Shown piece after piece: positions 1-6,823 of a DNA stretch of 64,000 nt; position 1 is the first letter of the stretch; each line of letters opens with the position of its first letter. The notes under the pieces were generated by a model that was given only the letters and a program-made list of their open reading frames with translations, made no database searches and was not told where the DNA came from. Position numbers and translations under genes: made by a program. This DNA is from Gimesia sp. GTDB lineage: Bacteria > Planctomycetota > Planctomycetia > Planctomycetales > Planctomycetaceae. The DNA is taken from the NCBI RefSeq assembly GCF_040219335.1, contig NZ_JAVJSQ010000007.1, positions 124,001 through 188,000 of the forward strand, in the 5' to 3' direction.

Positions 1-1921
1 CTCTGACGCCGTATTGAAGTTCGCGGCCTTTCAAGGGTTCCCCACTGGCGCCATCAATCAGAGTGCCGAAGGCTGATCCTGAGGGTTGGAGGGGGATGGT
101 CACGGTTTTGTCGTCCGGTCCGATCTCCACGACGCCTGTGAGCGTTTTATCTTTTTTGCGGGCATAGATGACCACCTTGTGGAGTTCACGTTCGACTTCG
201 AACTTCCCTGCTTTGTTGGTCGTGGCCTGCATGTCACGACCTGCGAGACCGTGGCGATAAATGCCGGAGATCGAAGCATCGGGTACGGGCTGGGCTGGAT
301 TGCCTGCAACGACTGTGCCGTTCAGGATGCCTTTCTCCGGACGGACGGTATGGAAATTGAATTCTTTTTCGGTCTCTGTGGTTATATCAAACTTCTCGAT
401 CTTGTTTTGTGACGGGCCGCGCAGATCGAACTTGCCGGAGCCTACGAACAGTTCGAAGTCGCCGTTTTTATCGGTCGTCGTGCGCCGAACGATCATGGGG
501 CGCACCGATTTCCGGCTCTTCTCCGGGTTCGGCAGATCGACGTCTTTCATATTGTGGGCGGCCTGACCGTACTGGTAGGAGTAGATCGTCTGTCCCTCGA
601 CCGGCTGATTGTCTTTGCCGGTCGTGACGCGACCAAAGAGACGGGTGGCGGGGCGGAGCTTAAAATCGAGACTGGTACGGGGCTGGTCCGGCTGGAGGGC
701 GAAGCCGGTTTGGGGTTCTGCGGCCCATTTCTCATTTCCGGCGGTCACGAGGTAAACCATGTTGGGGGCAGCTTCAATGGTATAGTGTCCCTGGTCATCG
801 GTGGTTGTCGTGCCGCGGAAGGAATCGATCATATAGCCTTCTCCGGATGCAGAAATCGGAATGCCTGCCGCCGGGGATCCATCGGGAAGGGAGACCTTGC
901 CCGAGAGGGGGACAAGTTTCTGCAGGCGCATGGTCAGCTTGCCTTTGTCTTTCTCCGGGTCATACATGGTGCGGAGGTGTGCGTATCCCTTCTCGCGGGG
1001 CCACATGGTAATGGGTGTCTGTTGCCAGTGCGGGATCCAGTCGAAGTTGACCGTGCCTGACTGATCGGTTTCCGCCTGAATCAGTTTATAGAAAAACGAG
1101 AGATTGACATCGCGGGGCTGACCTTCTTTTTTGAGATACCAGGGAGCGACGTTGACGCCGGGCAGCGGCTTACCGGCGGTGTCGACGACTTTGATTGACA
1201 GTGGCTGTGTGCCATCCAGGGTCAGGCGAATGGGATGGTCGGGGACCTCCGGCCGTTTAGCCTGCTGATCGTTGTATTGTTCGCGCGAGAGTTCATAAGA
1301 CCGGTAGTCGAGACCGTGCCCGTCGCTGAAGGCGAAGATGGTTTGAATATCGAGATCCTGAGGAATAAGGTAGGTTGCTTTACCGGTCTGATCGGTCTGT
1401 TGCGAACCCCAGCCCCGGTAATTCGCGAGCAGGGCTGTCGTAGCTCCGGGCAGGGGTTTTCCGTCACCATCCACCACTTCCAGGACCAGACGCCGCGGCG
1501 GTTTGAGTTGCAGGCGCAGCTTGTCGAGAGAGGGATCCTCTTCGATGGTCTGCCAGGGGAGACGAAAATGTGCCATCTGCTGATCGGGGCCGCTTACCTG
1601 GATGGTCTGACCGCGCAAGCGAGCGGACTTGCCTTTGAAGGTGAACCGGCCCCGGGCGTCGGTCTGCGTCTCAATATTGGAGTTGTCGGGAAAGCTCTGG
1701 GCTGAGAAATCGATCAAGACCTTAGCGTCGGCGACGGGCTTGTCCTGTGCATCAACGACGGTGCCCTTAATGGTCAGTTCGGTCTCTTCAGCGGGCTCCG
1801 CGGCGTGTAACACGACTGGTGTCAGCAGTGTTGATAACAGCAACAGGGAGCAGAGGAATCTGAGGGCGCGATTTTGTGAACGATTGAATGTGCAACGACT
1901 GAGCAGCGTTGAATGGACCAT
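1..1921 (-). CDS. Exported carboxypeptidase-regulatory-like repeat protein (3' end cut by window edge)
   Basis: The minus-strand frame is open from an ATG at 1921 to the left edge, about 640 codons without a stop, so the C-terminus lies outside the window. The N-terminus carries a hydrophobic signal peptide (core FLCSLLLLSTLLTP, ending near LHAAEP). It is followed by repeated CarboxypepD_reg-like beta-sandwich units, the first beginning TIKGTVVDAQDKPVADAKV, and later units with phrases such as VDGDGKPLPGA, VDTAGKPLPGV and NGTVVAGNPAQPVPDA. Such modules are common in exported planctomycete proteins and are thought to act in stability or carbohydrate/protein binding; no catalytic domain is seen here. 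No Shine-Dalgarno sequence precedes the ATG, so the exact start is uncertain. It is a paralogue of the gene at 2327-3418, which has the same order of motifs and a shared leader repeat. Function unknown. Confidence 0.8.
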   Translation of the reverse strand, partial: MVHSTLLSRCTFNRSQNRALRFLCSLLLLSTLLTPVVLHAAEPAEETELTIKGTVVDAQDKPVADAKVLIDFSAQSFPDNSNIETQTDARGRFTFKGKSARLRGQTIQVSGPDQQMAHFRLPWQTIEEDPSLDKLRLQLKPPRRLVLEVVDGDGKPLPGATTALLANYRGWGSQQTDQTGKATYLIPQDLDIQTIFAFSDGHGLDYRSYELSREQYNDQQAKRPEVPDHPIRLTLDGTQPLSIKVVDTAGKPLPGVNVAPWYLKKEGQPRDVNLSFFYKLIQAETDQSGTVNFDWIPHWQQTPITMWPREKGYAHLRTMYDPEKDKGKLTMRLQKLVPLSGKVSLPDGSPAAGIPISASGEGYMIDSFRGTTTTDDQGHYTIEAAPNMVYLVTAGNEKWAAEPQTGFALQPDQPRTSLDFKLRPATRLFGRVTTGKDNQPVEGQTIYSYQYGQAAHNMKDVDLPNPEKSRKSVRPMIVRRTTTDKNGDFELFVGSGKFDLRGPSQNKIEKFDITTETEKEFNFHTVRPEKGILNGTVVAGNPAQPVPDASISGIYRHGLAGRDMQATTNKAGKFEVERELHKVVIYARKKDKTLTGVVEIGPDDKTVTIPLQPSGSAFGTLIDGASGEPLKGRELQYGVR

Positions 1922-1973
1922 GGCAACAGAACTCGCGAGAGAGGAGTAGAGAATGGTTTCTCAGTTCACAATC

Positions 1974-1994
1974 CCCGGGTGTGCCTGAGCCCGG
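1974..1994. repeat. 21-bp leader repeat, copy 1 (identical to 3427-3447)
   Basis: Identical 21-bp sequence (starts CCCGGGTGTGCC, ends GAGCCCGG) lies upstream of both paralogous genes (starts 1921 and 3418), and weaker similarity continues for about 30 bp beyond it. The ends can pair (CCGGG/CCCGG). It is either a conserved part of a duplicated leader or an interspersed intergenic repeat. Confidence 0.6.
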
Positions 1995-2127
1995 CTGGTG
2001 TGCTGGCCGGCGTGAGTGGTGTCACTGACCGGGGGAATCTGAGACGCTACCCGCGGTTCGTTGCCGACACTTTTGATGATAGCGAATGGGATACAGGGGT
2101 TCAAATCTTTTCTGGTGGTTTCGATTT

Positions 2128-2306
2128 GCTACCACGAAATGCGTGAAAATGAACCTGTTACGATGAAACCGGCGAGCATCACTTAGTCGTACTCAGAATC
2201 CTGAAAACTGAAAGCGTGCTGTTTCCTGAGGTCTTTGACTACCACCAATTACGTGCGTGGAAACTAGTTTTTTTGCTACCACGAAAAGCACGAAAGACAC
2301 GAAAAT
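2128..2306. repeat. CACGAAA-type interspersed repeat, three degenerate copies
   Basis: Three related tracts occur at 2128-2151 (GCTACCACGAAATGCGTG), 2239-2263 (a decayed copy) and 2274-2306 (ACCACGAAAAGCACGAAAG, then ACACGAAAATGG). The last is preceded by a run of eight T. I recall similar CACGAAA strings between genes in many planctomycetes. Read on the minus strand they give a low-complexity FVSFVLFVV peptide, so open frames through here are not genes. The rest of the 1922-2326 gap holds only the leader repeat and no gene. Confidence 0.6.
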
Positions 2307-2326
2307 GGCCTGGTGGCAGACCTGTT

Positions 2327-3418
2327 TCAGGGTTTGCGGTCTTGTTCTGGTGCAGGTGGTTTGGGGGTGAGTTGGACTGTTAAGGTGCCCTTGTCTCTGG
2401 CTGGATCGTAAGCGATTCGGTGGGGGATGTATTCCCTGTTTTTGACCCAAAAGTAGATTCGCTGTTTCTGCCAGTGGGGAAGCCAGGCGAAGACAGTCGT
2501 GCCTGCGTTATCCGTGGTCTGTTCGAGCTGCCGGGTTACGTAGAACATGAGTGGCAGCGGCATGGGCAAAGGCTGGTCTGGTTTCCACACAGACTGCGGC
2601 TCAAGACCGATACCAGACAGCGGTTTGCCCTCGGCTGACTCAAGTTTGATTTTGAGGGGTTGGGCGCCTGCGAGCGTTAACCGCAGTGGATGATCGGGAA
2701 ACTTCGGTGGTTTGGCACCTGGTTTGTATTTGTCTTCCAGTTTCAGACGGTAAGCTCGATAATCGGCCCCGTAGCCTTCGCGGAGGGCGACGGCATATTT
2801 CAGATCGACATCCGGGGGGATCTGAAACGTAATCTTTCCTGCACTGTCGGTCTTGCCGATCCCCCAGGTTTTCGTGAGGGCCATGATGCCGGCAAGTGCT
2901 GCGGGAACCGGTTTGCCTTTCGCATCGACGACTTCCAGCTCGATGCGCTTCGGTGGTGTTAACTGCAGACGCAGGTCGTTCAATTCAAGTCGTTTCGGTT
3001 CCCTTAATGAAGGGCCGGGCAAAGAGAGTTGTGCCATCCTGTTTTGCGAATCCCTGGCCTGCAGGGTCTGTCCCTGAATCTGCCAGAGGTCGTCGGTTAA
3101 CTTGAAGCGTCCCTGGGCATCGGTGGTGGTCTCGAGGTTGGGCAGGTCTAACTCGAACCAGTCACGCGACTCGATGAAGACCCTGGCCCCGGCGACGGGT
3201 TGATTCTGTTGATCGACCACAGTGCCCTGGATCGTCTGCTGGAGGGGAGTTCGCGGGTTGTCGGCGCGACTCTGTAAGGGCGCCAGCAATGTGAGTGACA
3301 GGAGGAGTAAGTGCATTGCGAAAGGCGATCTGCCGACGCGGTTCGAGGCACGTAGAAAAACGGTAATGAGCTGAGACATGATGTGTGACGTTTTCAAAAG
3401 ATGGAACGATGTTTTCAA
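2327..3418 (-). CDS. Exported carboxypeptidase-regulatory-like repeat protein
   Basis: A 363-residue protein, complete. The start is taken as TTG at 3418 because GGGAGGG lies 4 nt upstream; an ATG at 3379 (MSQLITV) is the alternative. A signal peptide (core MHLLLLSLTLLAPL, then QSRA) is followed by carboxypeptidase-regulatory-like units: QGTVVDQQNQPVAGARVFIE, then units around VVDAKGKPVPAALAG and LESAEGKPLSGIGLEP. The C-terminal phrase IAYDPARDKGTLTVQLTPK matches the corresponding MYDPEKDKGKLTMRLQK of the neighbour at 1-1921, showing paralogy; this copy lacks the later half of the neighbour. No catalytic residues are recognisable. Probable role at the cell envelope, function unknown. Confidence 0.8.
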   Translation of the reverse strand: MKTSFHLLKTSHIMSQLITVFLRASNRVGRSPFAMHLLLLSLTLLAPLQSRADNPRTPLQQTIQGTVVDQQNQPVAGARVFIESRDWFELDLPNLETTTDAQGRFKLTDDLWQIQGQTLQARDSQNRMAQLSLPGPSLREPKRLELNDLRLQLTPPKRIELEVVDAKGKPVPAALAGIMALTKTWGIGKTDSAGKITFQIPPDVDLKYAVALREGYGADYRAYRLKLEDKYKPGAKPPKFPDHPLRLTLAGAQPLKIKLESAEGKPLSGIGLEPQSVWKPDQPLPMPLPLMFYVTRQLEQTTDNAGTTVFAWLPHWQKQRIYFWVKNREYIPHRIAYDPARDKGTLTVQLTPKPPAPEQDRKP

Positions 3419-3426
3419 TTCACCCT

Positions 3427-3447
3427 CCCGGGTGTGCCTGAGCCCGG
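3427..3447. repeat. 21-bp leader repeat, copy 2 (identical to 1974-1994)
   Basis: Second exact copy of the repeat. Here it overlaps the Shine-Dalgarno region of the gene starting at 3418 on the minus strand, so pairing of its ends could affect ribosome access. That regulatory reading is inference. Confidence 0.6.
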
Positions 3448-4072
3448 AGCGATGAGGTGCCGGTATGAGTAGTGTTTATTGGGCAGCGGTCTGGTGTGAT
3501 GCTGCGGACTGTTCATCTCCGGTCTGTGTGATGATATCGGGTAGAATACGGGGGTGCAATTTTTTTCGTCTTGGCGTGAGGAAAGTTCTGTTGTGATGTT
3601 GCGTGGCTCTGTTTTGATTGACTGTGGGTTGTCTGTTGCACGATGCCGTATTGTCATCCGTCTTTACCAAAACGTATTACCGGCAACTAGCGCTTTGCCG
3701 CTCACGATGAGGGAGGAGGGAGGCTGTCTGATGTTGTTGCATCATCGTGAAGGGGACAGGAGAGTCAAGACAGAATTTTGTCCTGGTGTGACCGGATTTT
3801 GTCCTGATTGGTCCGGGATTTTGTCCTGCTGTGTCCCGGTTCTGTCTCGAATTGCCCTGAACATGGAAGGGCTGATGCACTGTGTAGAGGACAGCAGTGC
3901 GAGATGTTCCAGTGAAGAGGGGGTGAAAATGGAGGGTGATTTCGGTGGTGATGAGTCACTGGTGCGACGTGTTCCGGTGATCGCGGACCTGCCTCGCGCG
4001 CGAGCCAGAGGGGGAAGAGGATACGTGGTGGCGGGGTGTCGTCAAGAGCAGGTTTGCACCCCAGGTAAACAG
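3448..4072. other. Gene-free stretch between two minus-strand operons
   Basis: I see no credible gene on either strand in these 0.6 kb. The plus-strand frame running through it continues antisense across the exported-protein gene at 4151-4840 and has no family features. The stretch holds the phased TTTTGTCCTG repeats at 3776-3849 and a GC-rich CGCGCGCG-like patch near 3992-4000. It may be a decayed mobile-element end. Confidence 0.5.
3776..3849. repeat. Phased direct repeats, TTTTGTCCTG, 21-22 bp period
   Basis: TTTTGTCCTG begins at 3776, 3797 and 3819, and a degenerate fourth copy (TTCTGTCTCG) at 3840. Each unit continues into a GGTCCGG-like tail, so spacing is two helical turns. Arrays of 20-22 bp subterminal repeats are typical of transposase binding sites at ends of Tn7/IS481/IS21-like elements, but no transposase is present, so an element remnant is only inferred. 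Confidence 0.6.
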
Positions 4073-4108
4073 CCAGAGCCACTGCCTGAAGTTCAGGAGT
4101 GGCTCTGG
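4073..4108 (-). terminator. Hairpin terminator of the exported-protein trio
   Basis: CCAGAGCCACT (4073-4083) pairs perfectly with AGTGGCTCTGG (4098-4108), and CCTGA/TCAGG extend the stem past one bulged G to a 3-nt loop. It lies 43 bp beyond the stop of the minus-strand gene at 4151. The following U tract is weak (only three T in a row), so termination efficiency is uncertain. Confidence 0.6.
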
Positions 4109-4150
4109 TGTCTGATGTTGACGAAATCGTTTCTGAATTGGGGTTCAGAA

Positions 4151-4840
4151 TTACTTCTCGTAAGAAGCCTGGTTCAGCTTGGAAGGCTCTGGCGGTACAG
4201 CAGGAGTTTCTTCCTGTTGCTGAGGAGCAGCTTCCGGCTGAGCTTCGACGGGAGCACCGGTGGAGTAGTAAACCGGTCCCTGTCCGTAGTAGTTATGACC
4301 GCGACAGTGCTTGCAGCCATGTCCGCGGCAGGCACGACAGTCACGTGTGTGGTACATGCTTGGATCTGGTGGCGGCGGAATCATGCCGGCCCGTGGTTGC
4401 CAGGTCGGTACACTCTGGTAGTAGAAACCAAGCTGGGTGGTATCGGTGGGCATGTAGATCTGTGGGTAGTTCGCCGGTCCGGTGGGGCCGGGCTGTCCCA
4501 TGTACTGGTTCGAGTAGTACCGCTGATACTGCACGGGGGTGCGTTGAATCATTTGAGCGGAAGGAGGACACCAGCCATGACCGGGTGAAGTATGACATTT
4601 TCTCAGGAAGGCCCAGCCTTCGCGTGAGTTATAATTGCGATAGACGCCATCCCCGTCAAAGCGGTCGGAATAGCCGGGGGGGCAGTTATAGCCGTAGCCA
4701 CCACCCCGCACGTGATGACCGACCTGCTGGATCTGTCCCGCGCCGGCGGTTGTTTTCTCTTCAGCACTTGCTGTCACAGTATGGAGCATGACGCCGGTTA
4801 CTGCCAGAATCGCAAGGCTTTGCACGCTTAAGATTTTCAT
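4151..4840 (-). CDS. Exported Cys/Pro/Tyr-rich protein with IQQV motif
   Basis: A 229-residue protein with a signal peptide (MKILSVQSLAILAVTGVMLH, cleavage near TASA). The mature part starts with AGQIQQVGHHV, then a Tyr/Gly-rich segment, a Cys pattern (YNCPPGYS, RKCHTSPGHGWCPPS, RDCRACRGHGCKHCRGH) and a Gln/Pro/Glu-rich tail. The paired cysteines near 168-178 look like a small metal or disulfide knuckle, but no named family is recognised. Start ATG has AGGAAG 6 nt upstream. It is last of three co-directional exported genes (gaps 41 and 85 bp) ended by the hairpin at 4073-4108. Probably periplasmic or cell-surface; function unknown. Confidence 0.75.
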   Translation of the reverse strand: MKILSVQSLAILAVTGVMLHTVTASAEEKTTAGAGQIQQVGHHVRGGGYGYNCPPGYSDRFDGDGVYRNYNSREGWAFLRKCHTSPGHGWCPPSAQMIQRTPVQYQRYYSNQYMGQPGPTGPANYPQIYMPTDTTQLGFYYQSVPTWQPRAGMIPPPPDPSMYHTRDCRACRGHGCKHCRGHNYYGQGPVYYSTGAPVEAQPEAAPQQQEETPAVPPEPSKLNQASYEK

Positions 4841-4881
4841 GTGAATCTTCCTGGACCCGATAAAGGCTACTGGGTTTTAAA

Positions 4882-5415
4882 TTACTGAACGATGCGAGAA
4901 ATGGGAGTAATGCGGCTGGAGGGAACGCCCCATCCGTAGTTGTAAGTCTGACGTACGGTCGGAGCCAGAGGCACAGCCACAGGAACGCCATAGCCCTGAG
5001 CACCGTACAGCTGTCCGTCACGACCATCGAAGTAGTAAGGATCGACGGCGTAAGTCATTTTGTAGTGTCCGATAGGAGCACAGCCTTTACCACCGCAGCC
5101 GGTGGGAATGAAATAACCGAATTTGCAACGGAAGAATTCGCGAAGCGATCCGCGTTTTCCGATGCCGGCTGAAGTCCGACAGTGCGGACAGTCGCCACCA
5201 CCCGAGTACGTAGCACCGTTCGAATAGGAGTAGACATGGTTGTGTTTACAACCACATTTATCATTGAGGTAGCCCACCTGCTGGATGGGAGCAGCCTGTT
5301 TCTGATTCAGTTTCAGGCCACCGGGCTCACCTGCCTGCAGGCCTTGAGCAGAGAGAACCGTCACGATGCCGGCGACTGCGACGAGCCCTGCGATTTTATA
5401 AGTTAACTTGTGCAT
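4882..5415 (-). CDS. Exported Cys/Gly/Tyr-rich protein with IQQV motif
   Basis: A 177-residue protein with signal peptide (core IAGLVAVAGIVTVLSAQ, then GLQAGEP). After it come APIQQVGYLNDKCGCKHNH, then CPHCRTSAGIG, a segment REFFRCKFGYFIPTGCGGKG, and a Tyr/Gly-rich C-terminus. CGCKH and CPHC could bind metal or form disulfides. The segment GKRGSLREFFRCKFGYFIPTG followed by GHYKM is a pattern I associate with planctomycete exported proteins of unknown role. AGGAAG lies 7 nt before the ATG. It is the middle gene of the trio and shares IQQV with both neighbours. Confidence 0.75.
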   Translation of the reverse strand: MHKLTYKIAGLVAVAGIVTVLSAQGLQAGEPGGLKLNQKQAAPIQQVGYLNDKCGCKHNHVYSYSNGATYSGGGDCPHCRTSAGIGKRGSLREFFRCKFGYFIPTGCGGKGCAPIGHYKMTYAVDPYYFDGRDGQLYGAQGYGVPVAVPLAPTVRQTYNYGWGVPSSRITPISRIVQ

Positions 5416-5500
5416 TTTATAACTTCCTGATCGTATCTCTGAGTGAATGGCTCAGCGTGATAAACGTTTTCCGGTTGCAACAACGCTCCGTGAGAGGCCG

Positions 5501-6265
5501 TTATCTCACCATAGGAGGAATGAACTTGGGGAAAAATCCGAAATCTGATTTGTACTTCACGTTGACGCGGGTACCTTCGAGTTCCCAGCGTTCGTGGGAA
5601 CGCATACCGAAGGGAGTCCAGATCCAGCCCCCTTTAACGTTGTAGAAGTAAGGGCCATACATGGCGTTGTACTCATGCGGATAGAGCATCTCATGCGGAG
5701 AGAACGCCTGGTTGGTGATAATGGTCCGTCCGACGTAATCGGGAATCCCCGGTTTGGGACTGGGATACATGGGAGCTCCCAGCTGCGGGTATCCGGGCAG
5801 GACGTTCATGCCGGCCATTGAAGGCATGGGCTGAGCGGCCTTGTAATGTTTATGATCTTTGAAATGTCCGTGGCTGATGGGTCGCGCCTGGACGGCATTG
5901 TCAAAGGGAGCCGGTGTGGAGGTAATGATCCGCGGCTGATTGCTGACCTGCTGAATCGGACCGTATCCCGAGGCACGACGTCCGAGCGTCGGACGCTTGA
6001 CGAACACTTTCTGGCTGGACTGCTGGGGAGCTGCCTGCTGTTCGTGAGCGACCTGCTTAACGTCAGCCGTCTGATCCTTGGATCGGCTGAATGTTCTTTT
6101 GAACCAGCTGACCGGATTATATTTTGACGTACTCGACTGGACTTCCTGCTGCACAACGGCATTATTGACCGCACCTGGCTCAGCAGCATGTAGTGCCGGC
6201 GCCATCAGAATAAACGCCGGTAACAGTCCTGTGAGCAGGGTTACCTTCAGACTCGTCTGAGCCAT
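5501..6265 (-). CDS. Exported protein with IQQV motif, first gene of the trio
   Basis: A 254-residue protein with a signal peptide (core VTLLTGLLPAFILMAPALHA, then AEPGAV). The middle is Gln/Ser/Lys-rich and contains GYGPIQQVSNQPRI near residues 99-112. The C-terminal third is Tyr/Pro-rich, with MLYPHEYNAMYGPYFY and GGWIWTPFGMRSHERWELEG, which looks like a folded domain. It has almost no cysteine, unlike its two neighbours. A strong Shine-Dalgarno (GGGAGGGA) precedes the ATG by 5 nt. As first gene of the cluster it is probably transcribed from a promoter near 6345-6374. Function unknown; envelope location inferred. Confidence 0.75.
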   Translation of the reverse strand: MAQTSLKVTLLTGLLPAFILMAPALHAAEPGAVNNAVVQQEVQSSTSKYNPVSWFKRTFSRSKDQTADVKQVAHEQQAAPQQSSQKVFVKRPTLGRRASGYGPIQQVSNQPRIITSTPAPFDNAVQARPISHGHFKDHKHYKAAQPMPSMAGMNVLPGYPQLGAPMYPSPKPGIPDYVGRTIITNQAFSPHEMLYPHEYNAMYGPYFYNVKGGWIWTPFGMRSHERWELEGTRVNVKYKSDFGFFPKFIPPMVR

Positions 6266-6344
6266 AACAATCCCTCCCTGGATTTTATTGTGGTTAATCC
6301 ACCAATGAGACTGCGGCGAAGGCTCGTCGGACCTCCGTCAGTCA

Positions 6345-6374
6345 ATTATAATGTTCAAATGTTTTGTGTCTGAA
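6345..6374 (-). promoter_or_regulatory. Possible sigma-70 promoter for the exported trio
   Basis: On the minus strand a perfect TATAAT (6350-6345) has TTCAGA 18 bp upstream (6374-6369). The -10 is strong, the -35 poor. The predicted start is about 70 bp before the ATG at 6265. Confidence 0.35.
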
Positions 6375-6823
6375 CCGGTACTGGTTCCCCGTTGTGGCTG
6401 AGTCATGTCACAAAGACCGCAACGAGCCCCGAAATAGATGAATTTTCAGTTTTCAGAGTTCCGGTCAATTTTGTATGTTTCAATCGCCAGATTGCGACCC
6501 TCTCGAAAAGAAAGCCACTAGTCCAAATTTCGGCTGGCAGGAATCGTCGGAATGAGTCATTTTGTAACTACGATGACGATTCGTCCTATTTTCCCGAATT
6601 ATTGTCTATTTAACGGGTTACGAGTGGCCTTATCTGTTCAATAATCGTTTCAACAGATACAATCCTCAATGTTTTCACAAACAGAAAATTCGACACATTT
6701 TTCTTAAACTACCAGCGGGGAATGACCCGAATTCTGAATAATAAGCCCATCTGAGATCGATAACCTGATGGTCGTCTGCTGACCTTCAGTCAGGACGGGT
6801 AATCGAAGTTTTTGGAGAGAGTC
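6375..6823. other. AT-rich divergent intergenic region
   Basis: About 450 bp between the exported trio (minus) and parC (plus). It is more AT-rich than its surroundings and must hold the parC promoter. I see no ORF with a ribosome site and no RNA gene. A short CTGACCTTCAGTCAGG inverted repeat lies at about 6779-6794, just upstream of the parC ribosome site. Confidence 0.4.

Noticed and set aside
2193-2450. Minus-strand frame giving FVSFVLFVV-like peptide
   Set aside because: It is only the translation of the CACGAAA repeat plus the 3' end of the neighbouring gene; no ribosome site or family.
3554-4588. 344-codon plus-strand frame over the gene-free stretch
   Set aside because: Runs antisense to an exported-protein gene with a clear signal peptide and ribosome site; no motif.
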